A stretch of 64,000 nt of DNA from Sphingobacterium faecale. Lineage in GTDB: Bacteria; Bacteroidota; Bacteroidia; Sphingobacteriales; Sphingobacteriaceae. This document shows, one piece after another, positions 9,400-17,955 of this stretch. Location of the stretch: positions 62,001 through 126,000 of the forward strand of contig NZ_JAERTY010000003.1 of NCBI RefSeq assembly GCF_016746095.1, written 5' to 3'. The position numbers and the translations under genes were made by a program. A model generated the notes under the pieces. The model was not told where the DNA came from and did not search any database. It saw only the letters and a list, made by a program, of their open reading frames with translations. How positions within the stretch are numbered: the first letter of the stretch is position 1; each line of letters starts with the position of its first letter.

Positions 9400-10593
9400 C
9401 TATGGTGACACCTGCAGAATTACTTCTTGATTATCTTTGCGCAACTTGAACTTCACACCGCTTTCTTGGAGAATATTTAAAACGGATAGTAGACTCTTCT
9501 CGCGGCTTATTTCTCCGTAAAAAAATGTTGTATTAGGGCTATTTTCATACTCTACATGAACATCGTACCAGCGGGACAATTGTCTCATGGCTTCCTTGAG
9601 CGGAGTCTCATTGAAAATAAACTTATTATTTTTCCACGCCAGATATTCATCTGTATCCACCTGAGATATTTTGCGGACGCCTAGGCTATTCGAAATCCAC
9701 ATCTCACCTGGCAATAGCTTAATATTATGCTTATCAGACTGGATTCTGACTACACCTTCGATCAGAACTGTTGCCATTTCATTTTCGTCGGGGTAAGCTT
9801 TTACATTAAACTGAGTTCCCAGCACTTCAATGGTTTGGTCTTTTGTTTTAACAAGAAATGGTACTCGCTTATTATCTACTATTTTTGGCACAATATCAAA
9901 ATATGCTTCTCCCATTAGCTCTACAAAACGCTCTTGTTGTGAAAATATATGTGGATACACTAGCCGAGACTCGGCATTGAGCCATACCTTGCTTCCATCC
10001 GAGAGGGTCACTTGATATTTTCCCCCTTTAGGCACAGTGAGGATAATATTTTGAGAAAGACGGCTCCCCATATCGACAACAGTTGATCCATCGGTGTAGG
10101 TCAGGTCCTCCCCGATCACCAACCCCTCCTTACTTTCGTCTAATCTGACTACACGACCATCCGCAAGTGTAATAGTAGCCCTATTTTTTCCCGAAGCAAC
10201 ATCCAACACCTCTCCCTTATCTACGAGTAACTGAGCGGACCCACTTTTGAATAGGTAAAGACCTATTCCAGCGCTAAATAGTAAGATAACTACCGCGGCA
10301 GCATACAGAATTTTTCGTCCCAGAAAAGTCTTATTTCTGTCAACTTGTTTATCTATTTTATTTTGGACCAACAGGAAGAGCTTTTCATTCCAAGGACAGT
10401 TATCTTGGTGCTCAAGATCCAACCAAAGCTCCACTTCCTCTAATAATAGATCACCTGTAGATATGTCTTTTAACAGTTGCTCCCGCTGTTCTCTACCTCT
10501 AGCCCAATCTTCTAGGAGCTCATTTTCCTCCAGGTCAATCGTACCCTGTATTTTTTTCTTAAATAGCTGAACTATATAATTATAATTAGTCAT
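9400..10593 (-). CDS. FecR family anti-sigma factor (locus 1)
   Basis: This is a 397-residue inner-membrane anti-sigma factor. A cytoplasmic N-terminal sigma-binding region (1-95) is followed by one transmembrane helix at about 97-117, the FecR domain with VPKGGKYQVTLSDGSKVWLNAES and GEAYFDI at about 185-285, and a C-terminal DUF4974 domain from about 320 (FNETPLKEAMRQLSRWYDV). In family terms it relays substrate loading of the STN-bearing SusC to an ECF sigma factor. Unusually, no sigma gene is adjacent; an esterase gene sits upstream instead. The likely partner is the fragment at the left edge of the window. Confidence 0.93.
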   Translation of the reverse strand: MTNYNYIVQLFKKKIQGTIDLEENELLEDWARGREQREQLLKDISTGDLLLEEVELWLDLEHQDNCPWNEKLFLLVQNKIDKQVDRNKTFLGRKILYAAAVVILLFSAGIGLYLFKSGSAQLLVDKGEVLDVASGKNRATITLADGRVVRLDESKEGLVIGEDLTYTDGSTVVDMGSRLSQNIILTVPKGGKYQVTLSDGSKVWLNAESRLVYPHIFSQQERFVELMGEAYFDIVPKIVDNKRVPFLVKTKDQTIEVLGTQFNVKAYPDENEMATVLIEGVVRIQSDKHNIKLLPGEMWISNSLGVRKISQVDTDEYLAWKNNKFIFNETPLKEAMRQLSRWYDVHVEYENSPNTTFFYGEISREKSLLSVLNILQESGVKFKLRKDNQEVILQVSP

Positions 10594-10662
10594 AAACTTC
10601 CCTTTCGTATAGATAGAAACGGAATTTGAATATGAACCTTAGTAGAATATTAAAAATTTTAG

Positions 10663-11760
10663 TTATTCTATAATTTTTTGTTCGAGCTGCCAATTCATAA
10701 ACGTGGCTATATAAGGAATAATAAATGAAGCAATCTTCTTATTTGCGCTAAATCCTGGGTGATAAGCTGCTCCAGAGTCTTCATTATCATTGTAGACTCC
10801 AAACAAAGATGGTGTACATATAATCGTCGAATCTCCTAACTCAGCGACATAATCTTTTAAATAGTCACCTATTTCTTTATTAACCTTGGGGACCATACAT
10901 AATATTCTAACCCCACGATAGTTTGCTTTAATTTGCTTTACAATCCGATCGTATCCGCACAGGAACTCTTCTTTACTGGGGTAGGGTTGAACAGAAAAAT
11001 CGTTGGTACCTAAGTTTATTATCACTAAATCCGGCTTGTACCTATCAAACTTATACATTAAAGATGTATCCATATTATACTGGTACATCATTTTTTCTTT
11101 CATCGTATTGGCAGATACGGTCACTGAATCTCCATAATTTTTTATCGCACCGCGCCCAGAATGTGCAATAAGCGCATAATCAGCATTGAAGTATCGGGAT
11201 ATGATGGATGCATAGGTTTTATCTGGATTTTCTGTCTCTACTTTGAACGGCTCCTCTTTACTATTCCCATCAGTTCCGTAACCTACGGTGTGCGAATCCC
11301 CGATAAATTCTATAAAACGTTTCTGTGGTTCTAAAATAGGTAGTAGTCTTGCGGCTTTAGGAATAATAAACTTTTTGATAGTTGTTGTCCCAAACTCTCC
11401 CTCAGAACGTTTTTGTACTTTTACATGGTGTATTTTTCCCTTTTGTAAGTTATCGACCAAAACATATGATGAATCCATTCCAGAAATATGGATAATTTTG
11501 TGTAATTTACCATTTAAGAAAACATTGTAATAACTCTCACCGGTATCGGAAGCTATAAACCTACAATTGTCGCCCTCGAAATTGAAACTAAAATAAATGC
11601 CCACCCAATCAAAAGTGACTTCATCATATGCACTGACACCATATCTGCCTATATATTGAATCTCTTTCGAATTAGCAGGAAGTGACTTCAAATTTACATC
11701 CTGAGCAGAAGAACTAAAAGTGATCGTTATTAAAGAAACAACAAAAACAGTCTTTATCAT
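10663..11760 (-). CDS. CE2-like SGNH/GDSL acetylesterase, secreted
   Basis: This is a 365-residue secreted esterase with a cleavable signal peptide (first 20 residues, ending SSSAQ). It has an N-terminal beta-sandwich (about 30-125) and a C-terminal SGNH hydrolase domain. The motifs are FIGDSHTVGYG near 153 with nucleophile Ser, INLGTND near 250 with the oxyanion Asn, and AAYHPGF near 335 with the catalytic His. This two-domain layout is that of carbohydrate esterase family 2, which deacetylates xylans, mannans and glucomannans. It is the second gene of locus 1 and the second esterase in that locus, implying a heavily acetylated substrate. Confidence 0.85.
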   Translation of the reverse strand: MIKTVFVVSLITITFSSSAQDVNLKSLPANSKEIQYIGRYGVSAYDEVTFDWVGIYFSFNFEGDNCRFIASDTGESYYNVFLNGKLHKIIHISGMDSSYVLVDNLQKGKIHHVKVQKRSEGEFGTTTIKKFIIPKAARLLPILEPQKRFIEFIGDSHTVGYGTDGNSKEEPFKVETENPDKTYASIISRYFNADYALIAHSGRGAIKNYGDSVTVSANTMKEKMMYQYNMDTSLMYKFDRYKPDLVIINLGTNDFSVQPYPSKEEFLCGYDRIVKQIKANYRGVRILCMVPKVNKEIGDYLKDYVAELGDSTIICTPSLFGVYNDNEDSGAAYHPGFSANKKIASFIIPYIATFMNWQLEQKIIE

Positions 11761-11803
11761 ATTAATCTAATGAAAATAAGTTGGTTAATTTTTATTCACG
11801 GTC

Positions 11804-13354
11804 TCACAATTTACTTTTGTAGGTTAGATAATCGGAAATATATAACTTATAAGCTCCAGACGAATTGTCCAGCCTAACTTCTACTTTATGATTTCCGTCA
11901 GACAAGCTATACCTCCAAAAAAGCTCAGGTCTACGGTCAGTAGCATTAGTATATAAATTTGCTTGCTCAACTTTCTTACCATCTATATATAGTGATGCTA
12001 CTATTGGTTTGTCGGGAACACTTTTATCTAACTTAACCAAGTGTCCACCCAGCACAAAGCCCACGCCAGTAAATTCAAAGTTAAAACTATTATCACTATA
12101 CTTATCTATTTTCACACGCAGATCAGGAAAATGATCTTTAAAATTTTTCACATATTCTACTTCCTGTATAACACCTGCATTTATGTAAACACTATCTTCA
12201 GACACTCTCCCACCACTAGACTCGATATTTTCCAAAGCTAAACCCATATTTACATCATAAATATCTGTTAAAGAATACTTACTATGGCTAAATTTTACGG
12301 TATCTGCCTTCAATAATGGTATTATCCATGTCTCAGGTATATTTTTAAAACCAATCATAGTACCAAGAATACCACATGCTGTAGAAGGGTTACAATCAGA
12401 ATCCTGCCCTGCTCGAGTAGCGATATCCATTGTTTTATAAAAATCATGACCTCCATATAGTAAAGCCATTACCACATAAGCCATATTCAATTTGGCTTCA
12501 ATATTCAACGGGTGAAAAACCCCATTTGGACAACCGATATCTTCGGCCCATTTTTTCTGTATTTCAAACCAAGTCTTTTTCCAGTCATCGGGATACTGCT
12601 CATGCCAAAACAATACATCTGTTATACATTTATAAAAGTTACTTTTTTTGGGAATGGCTCTTAATGAATTTACAATGACAGTCTTAATCTCCCTCTCTAA
12701 AAAAGCCCATGCATACATATTAGCAACCATAACTCCTCCATAATAACCATCTCCTGAAGATATCATTTTACCAACCCTTTCGCATATTTCCGTTGCTCTA
12801 TTGGGCATGCCCGGACTCAGCAAACCTGCAAAGTCAGCTTCAATCTGAAAATCAATATCATCGGCATGGGGATTATTTCTCCAATGTCCTGAAGCTGTAG
12901 CTGGCAAACCGTTCCGTAGATTATATCGGGCACATTGATTTGCATGCCATAATTCGTACTCTGTTCTTGAAAAAGCACTGGCTAAAGAATCAATAGGGGC
13001 ATCTATTCCGAGTCGATGGTAAACTTCCAAAAAGGTTAGATCCACATAAATATCGTCAAACAATCCAGGAAATTCTCTCATTGCCTGATTGATATAATCA
13101 TCATGCCATTTTATCCTTTCATAATTCTGTATGTATGTCCCAAGGTAAACAAATTCGGTAGGCCACCCATAAGTAACACCGATCGTTTGACCAGCCCACC
13201 CCCCTTTTATCTTGTCCAGAAGATTCGCTTTGCTAAGTCTAATATCTATTTTGTTCGATTGGCCAAAACCTTTATAAAAACCAATTACTGATAAAAGCAT
13301 TAATACCAGAAAACACCTAAAAAAATTACGGAGATTGACAGTTGAAAACTTCAT
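11804..13354 (-). CDS. Secreted ADP-ribosylglycohydrolase-fold protein with C-terminal beta domain
   Basis: This is a 516-residue exported protein with an N-terminal signal/anchor ending near residue 32 (GFGQ). The ADP-ribosylglycohydrolase fold is shown by KGGWAGQTIG (51-60), DDIYVDLTFLEVYH near 100, HADDIDFQIEADFAG near 163, and AGQDSDCNPSTACGILGTMIG near 312; the acidic clusters are the metal ligands of that family. The last 120 or so residues look like a beta-sandwich. It is the first gene of locus 1. Classical members remove ADP-ribose from proteins, but export and placement in a glycan locus argue for a glycosidase acting on a sugar substrate. That role is inference. Confidence 0.8.
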   Translation of the reverse strand: MKFSTVNLRNFFRCFLVLMLLSVIGFYKGFGQSNKIDIRLSKANLLDKIKGGWAGQTIGVTYGWPTEFVYLGTYIQNYERIKWHDDYINQAMREFPGLFDDIYVDLTFLEVYHRLGIDAPIDSLASAFSRTEYELWHANQCARYNLRNGLPATASGHWRNNPHADDIDFQIEADFAGLLSPGMPNRATEICERVGKMISSGDGYYGGVMVANMYAWAFLEREIKTVIVNSLRAIPKKSNFYKCITDVLFWHEQYPDDWKKTWFEIQKKWAEDIGCPNGVFHPLNIEAKLNMAYVVMALLYGGHDFYKTMDIATRAGQDSDCNPSTACGILGTMIGFKNIPETWIIPLLKADTVKFSHSKYSLTDIYDVNMGLALENIESSGGRVSEDSVYINAGVIQEVEYVKNFKDHFPDLRVKIDKYSDNSFNFEFTGVGFVLGGHLVKLDKSVPDKPIVASLYIDGKKVEQANLYTNATDRRPELFWRYSLSDGNHKVEVRLDNSSGAYKLYISDYLTYKSKL

Positions 13355-13954
13355 AAATAGGTATATTATAATTAATGTATTGAAGATTAAGACTTGCTAT
13401 CTCCACATTTGCGGATCCAGCACTCCTATTAAAAACAGCACTAATTAAAGTAAATAAAAATTAAAAACAAAGGCTATATTTTAATTTTTATTAATAACAC
13501 TCCTAGGTTAAAGGAAAAAAACAAAAAAAAATACTTTGACAAACACATTTAATACAAAAAAAAACACCTATTAAACAAAACATTTATTGTAAGTAAATTT
13601 AAAACACAGAAATCTCCAATCAAGGCATCAAATAATTAAAAAAGACTTTATCTTATACTGCATCTCGTTAAGCAACTGCTTTTCGTTTTGCCAATAATTT
13701 GCTGATTATTTTTAAATTCTAGATCGCGTAGATACTGCTATTTCACAAGGACATGCTCCTACCTTTAGTTGACAAACCGAAGAAAATAATAGATTTAACC
13801 CAATGCCAAAATAACGTACACTCCCCAACAAGCACGGTCAGAAACCAAGCTGTGAGAATTTCGGAACCAATACTCTATATAAATCTAGTCCCATCTAAAA
13901 AAACAAAACCTCGGAATAATCAAAATATACCGAGGTTTTATCATGAATCAGAAG
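13355..13954. other. Non-coding gap between the two utilisation loci
   Basis: These 600 bases hold no supportable gene. The part from about 13430 to 13660 is extremely AT-rich with many A-tracts, as expected upstream of a strongly expressed leftward operon. A near-consensus minus-strand -7 element (CAAA-GGC-TA at 13468-13476, one base too long) is the best promoter candidate for locus 1. The right end carries the terminator of locus 2. A 70-codon plus-strand frame at 13753-13965 has no coding character and runs through that terminator. Confidence 0.6.
13905..13939 (-). terminator. Intrinsic terminator of utilisation locus 2
   Basis: AAAACCTCGG (13905-13914) pairs perfectly with CCGAGGTTTT (13930-13939). 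Read leftward the hairpin runs into a TTTTGTTTTTTT tract. It lies 16 bases beyond the stop codon of the beta-helix lipoprotein gene. Confidence 0.85.
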
Positions 13955-15712
13955 TTACTTTATAGAAATATCTGCTCCCATCACTTTCTTATTCGATCGA
14001 GAGACATTGTTTTGATCGACAAGTAGTTTCTCTTCTTCCAATCCATCCAAATTATTGGCCAGAATCTCCAGTTGGAGAGATGAAAGACCTTCAGTAGTTG
14101 CTACTGAGCTACCTCTAAGTGGAAATGTCTCGCCATAACCACCATGCTGACCAAATGTAGCAAATGACTCCTGTGGATCGAATTGATCTAAAGTAGCTTT
14201 TCCAGCAAAATCAAGTACCTGTGAACCTAATATGGACGATTTCACAGAATAAACGGCATATGCACTCCCTCCTATATCTGACCAACCTACATTCAAATTT
14301 CCGGACACAATAGAGTTATACATATGAAGGTTATTGTTATTTGCTGACGCATTGTGGATCCCCACACCACCGGCAGCAGTAGCTGTAGTTCCTGCTTCAT
14401 TACCAGAAACAGTGGAGCTAATCAAATGAAACGTCGTAGCTCCGTATAGAGCTATACCACCTCCAAAAGCACTTCCTCCAGCCTTATTGCCATAGATTGT
14501 GGAATTCACTACGTAAAACAGCGACTTCTCGCGGGCGTAAATACCTCCTCCTACTGCGTTATTTCCAAAGATGCCACAGGTGTTTTTGGCAATGGTAACA
14601 TTGTAAAGTATATTTACACTTTCTACGGCGGTATTCAAACTATATAATCCTGCACCTACACCACCGATACGATTACCAACAATTTCGGAATCGTACATCA
14701 CAAGACGGGAACCATCATTCCAAATACCGCCACCATTGGAAGCAGCTATCGTGGTATAATTATTCTTTACCGATACGTGATCCATAGTTACATCGGCTAA
14801 TGATGTGAGATAAATACCGGGGGCGTGATTGGCAGAACCATTATCTATCACCGAAACATTCTTTAGCAATACTTTCGCCTTGGCGACAAAAAGACCTCCA
14901 CCATGCTGCTTGCTGACGACAGTTCCTGACGCATTGACCGAACCTGTCCCTCCTGCCATACCTTTGGTAATGGTAATACCGTTCAACTCGACTTGCTGTC
15001 CTTGCGCCTTGGAGGCAATAACAGTAACAACGTGGATAGACTTATTGTTTCCATTAAACTCCGTCTTGTGTAAGCTAGGGACTGCTAAGGATCCATTAGT
15101 AGCCTGAGCGGGATATCCGCCTATAATGCGTACATTCTCGGCAATCTCAAATGTAGCATCTTGGACAGACGTCCCTCCTGTCAATACCTTTGAAGGGATA
15201 TACACACCTGCTGCCACATGGATATAGTCGCCATTCACTGCTTCTTCCAACGCCTTATGCAAAGAAGTAGCATTAGCCCAAGAAAGTCCATCAGCAGCAG
15301 GCTGTCCATCTATACGTACATAAAAATGACGTGTAACATCTGGGAGCGGATCTCCTGCGAATTGTTTAATTTGTATCTCGGCTCGTACCTCATCAGTAAC
15401 ATAGGCCACTACTTTACCAATACGTTCAGCCAGATCACGGTTTCTTGCTGTAATAATTCCAACTTTTTCAGAAGATAGCCCGTTGGGCTTCACAAAGGAA
15501 ATCCAGCTGGCATCAGTTTTCAATCTGAAAGGCAAATTGCTATTCAGATCTATCCAAAGTGTGTCTAATGTATTCGGAGCATCCAATGAAGCAGTGGCAA
15601 AGCTAATAGTGCCGGCGGTAGGATTGAAACTTTCGAGATCGATTTCCTTACAGCCAACGATACCAAGCAATCCGCATATTAGGATGAAAAAACTTTTTAC
15701 AATACGATTCAT
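13955..15712 (-). CDS. BACON/right-handed beta-helix lipoprotein (locus 2)
   Basis: This is a 585-residue lipoprotein (lipobox IVGC, Cys21). Residues about 35-118 resemble a BACON domain (TDASWISFVKPNG, followed by an acidic-basic strand ending IQIKQFAG), a carbohydrate- or mucin-binding module. From about 127 a parallel beta-helix begins with the typical opening GLSWANATSLHKALEEA...GDYIHVAAGVY, followed by many short rungs rich in GGG, N and V to about 500. Beta-helix proteins of this kind include polysaccharide lyases and inert surface binders; no lyase catalytic residues are recognisable. It is the last gene of locus 2, 8 bases after the phosphodiester glycosidase, so a role with that enzyme's substrate is inferred. 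Confidence 0.78.
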   Translation of the reverse strand: MNRIVKSFFILICGLLGIVGCKEIDLESFNPTAGTISFATASLDAPNTLDTLWIDLNSNLPFRLKTDASWISFVKPNGLSSEKVGIITARNRDLAERIGKVVAYVTDEVRAEIQIKQFAGDPLPDVTRHFYVRIDGQPAADGLSWANATSLHKALEEAVNGDYIHVAAGVYIPSKVLTGGTSVQDATFEIAENVRIIGGYPAQATNGSLAVPSLHKTEFNGNNKSIHVVTVIASKAQGQQVELNGITITKGMAGGTGSVNASGTVVSKQHGGGLFVAKAKVLLKNVSVIDNGSANHAPGIYLTSLADVTMDHVSVKNNYTTIAASNGGGIWNDGSRLVMYDSEIVGNRIGGVGAGLYSLNTAVESVNILYNVTIAKNTCGIFGNNAVGGGIYAREKSLFYVVNSTIYGNKAGGSAFGGGIALYGATTFHLISSTVSGNEAGTTATAAGGVGIHNASANNNNLHMYNSIVSGNLNVGWSDIGGSAYAVYSVKSSILGSQVLDFAGKATLDQFDPQESFATFGQHGGYGETFPLRGSSVATTEGLSSLQLEILANNLDGLEEEKLLVDQNNVSRSNKKVMGADISIK

Positions 15713-15720
15713 AACATGTA

Positions 15721-16668
15721 CTATTTTGCTATTAACAATAAACCATTGGCCACGGCACGCTCTGCTCCACCGTTATCGGAAGGCCAGTTACGTAATTGAA
15801 ACCGATCTATGCTGAAGTCTGCTGTACTTCGCTTAAAATAAGTACTGGAACCTCCTCCATCAAGATTAATAGCATCATAGGCTCCAAGTGCTTTTAAGCA
15901 TTTACCCAATTCTTCGTAGCTCATACCATTGGAATAATGAAACCTACGACCGTCGACAACGAGCATATATACCTTGTATCCATCCTGAGAAACTCCAATG
16001 GCTGTACGTGGTTCCAATACATCAGATGTCTGAGCTTGGAGTATCCCATCAGAGACTAGTGTAACGCGCCCGCCTACGGCTTCTTGAATCTCGTTCCTGA
16101 CCTGAGCATAGTCAGTTTGATTACCAACAAATGCTTTTCCATTCTTTAGTATAGCAAAGAAAGTATTCACTTGATCTGTAACGGTCGTCTTGATAGCAAC
16201 ACCTTCTTTATAAACAATACCTTGTGGAGTACCGTTGGTCATGTTATAAAAATCAGCATTAATACCCGCCCATACTTTGTGCCCTTCGTAATCCTCAAAC
16301 GTAGCCTGAATGGTCATAGGCTGCATGCCAAATTGAGCGGAGTTTTTGGGTGTCGAAACCTCAACACCGATTTTCGGGTTAGCTAGATCCGTCTCGATAA
16401 CAAATATTTTCTTAGCAAGACCTGTCTTCGATATATAGCTTATTTCTGTAGCTGTCACCCCGTCTGTAATCTGATAGGCACTGTCCTGATGGATATGCAC
16501 CATAAGATCCGTCTGTTCAACAATTTTCTTCCCTACGTCTGAGGTAGGGACAAGAGAATAGGTATCTTCTACCCTAATAAATTCTTCTTTATTGCTACAG
16601 GACAATACCGTGAGGACTAGTCCAAACATTGTCGCCAATAAGGCCTTTTGTATATAGATCATCTTCAT
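15721..16668 (-). CDS. Phosphodiester glycosidase (NAGPA family) lipoprotein
   Basis: This is a 315-residue lipoprotein (LTVLSC, Cys24) of the NAGPA family, which in animals uncovers mannose-6-phosphate by cleaving a GlcNAc-phosphate diester, and in bacteria acts on sugar phosphodiesters. Diagnostic segments are WAGINADFYNMTNGTPQGI around 140-160, EPRTAIGVSQDGYKVYMLVVDGR around 220-242, and NLDGGGSSTYF near 270, the family's strongest signature. The gene starts 2 bases after the SusD stop and is the only obvious enzyme of locus 2. It suggests that the imported glycan carries sugar-1-phosphodiester links, as in teichoic-type polymers or phosphomannans. Confidence 0.88.
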   Translation of the reverse strand: MKMIYIQKALLATMFGLVLTVLSCSNKEEFIRVEDTYSLVPTSDVGKKIVEQTDLMVHIHQDSAYQITDGVTATEISYISKTGLAKKIFVIETDLANPKIGVEVSTPKNSAQFGMQPMTIQATFEDYEGHKVWAGINADFYNMTNGTPQGIVYKEGVAIKTTVTDQVNTFFAILKNGKAFVGNQTDYAQVRNEIQEAVGGRVTLVSDGILQAQTSDVLEPRTAIGVSQDGYKVYMLVVDGRRFHYSNGMSYEELGKCLKALGAYDAINLDGGGSSTYFKRSTADFSIDRFQLRNWPSDNGGAERAVANGLLLIAK

Positions 16669-16670
16669 AA

Positions 16671-17951
16671 TTAATAACCAGGGTTAGGTTCTAAATTTGT
16701 ATTACGTTGCAGCTCACTACCAGGAATGGGCAAAAGTGTCTGATACGGTAAAATACCTAAAGTACTTATAGCTTTTTCGGTACGGATGAGGTCATAATAC
16801 CGAAAGTTTTCACCTAGGAACTCAAGCTGGCGCTCCCGAAGTAATGCCGTAATAAACTCGTTCTCCGAAGACGGTGCTACGATAGGTAATCCGCGAAATT
16901 GGCGCAGGGTATTTAGGTAGGTCAATCCTTTGTCTAGTCCTAATCCTTCTGCAGCGATAAGATACATCTCCGAAATGCGGGATATAATGACAGGATCTCT
17001 ACCTGTCTGTCCGCTAGGGTATTTGTTAACGCAATCCGTACCAGCAATATTGACGATCGTCATGTTACGCCGTTTATCCGTCGAAGCAAACAGATTAACC
17101 GTTTCGTTAGTGATTCTATAGTTCCCCTGCCCTTTATTCGGATGAGCATAGGAGTAAAATAGATCCGAAATATTAATGGATGACTCTTCGGAAAGGTTTT
17201 CAAATGCAAAGATGACCTCTGCATTTGCCTGCTTTCTGAAGATTTTCTCAAAGCTATCCAATGCATATTTACCAGAAGATATAAGAGCCTGAGCTACTGC
17301 CGCAGCCTCTTCCTTTTTGCCCTGTGCTAGATATACACGAGCCTGCAAAGCCTTGACGGCATCTCCCGAAACATAATAGTAGGATTTGGATGTTGTTAAA
17401 TATTTTGCTGCTTCGAGGAGATTGGTCTCAATAAAGGCCCAGACCTGCTTTTTTGGTGCTCGGAAAGGCTTGTCTAAAGTATTATCAGGTAGTACCGGTA
17501 CATCGCCCCAACGGGTTATAAGATTGTAGTAGTTTAAAGCTCTAAAATAATATGCTTCTCCCAAAGTTAGATTGCGGATGCTATTCTCGGGTTGCGCAAG
17601 GCAGATAGATAACACGTTGTTGACTTGGTACAATGAGCTATAGTAACCATTCCAACCTCTGGAAACAATGGAGTTTAAAGGGGATAGCGTGGAGTTGATC
17701 AGATTAATCGGCGAGCTATTGGCTCCTGTCTGTAAATCCCCCCCTAAAAGATCAAAGATGATAAAATTATGTACGCCAGGATCATTCTGCATATTATTGT
17801 ACATCCCTAGACGCAAAGCTGGAATATCACTAGCCGTCACCGCATCTGGAGCCATAGCCGAATGGGAATATAGATCTAACTTGCCCGAACAGGAGCTAAA
17901 CAATGATAGTGTTGCAACACAAGCTAATATATAGATATTTTGGAATTTCAT
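16671..17951 (-). CDS. SusD/RagB family nutrient-binding lipoprotein (locus 2)
   Basis: This is a 426-residue SusD-type lipoprotein (lipobox ending at Cys21 in LFSSC). It has the helical block LGEAYYFRALNYYNLITRWGDVPV near 129-152, the C-terminal helix ELLRERQLEFLGENFRYYDLIRT and the closing signature TLLPIPGSELQRNTNLEPNPGY. It is shorter than the locus-1 SusD but within the family range. It begins 4 bases after the SusC stop codon, so the two are coupled. The ligand is unknown; the neighbouring NAGPA enzyme suggests a phosphoglycan. Confidence 0.95.
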   Translation of the reverse strand: MKFQNIYILACVATLSLFSSCSGKLDLYSHSAMAPDAVTASDIPALRLGMYNNMQNDPGVHNFIIFDLLGGDLQTGANSSPINLINSTLSPLNSIVSRGWNGYYSSLYQVNNVLSICLAQPENSIRNLTLGEAYYFRALNYYNLITRWGDVPVLPDNTLDKPFRAPKKQVWAFIETNLLEAAKYLTTSKSYYYVSGDAVKALQARVYLAQGKKEEAAAVAQALISSGKYALDSFEKIFRKQANAEVIFAFENLSEESSINISDLFYSYAHPNKGQGNYRITNETVNLFASTDKRRNMTIVNIAGTDCVNKYPSGQTGRDPVIISRISEMYLIAAEGLGLDKGLTYLNTLRQFRGLPIVAPSSENEFITALLRERQLEFLGENFRYYDLIRTEKAISTLGILPYQTLLPIPGSELQRNTNLEPNPGY

Positions 17952-17955
17952 GGTT

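Noticed and set aside
13753..13965. 70-codon plus-strand frame in the gap between the loci
   Set aside because: It has random-like composition, no promoter, and reads through the locus-2 terminator and into the lipoprotein gene.
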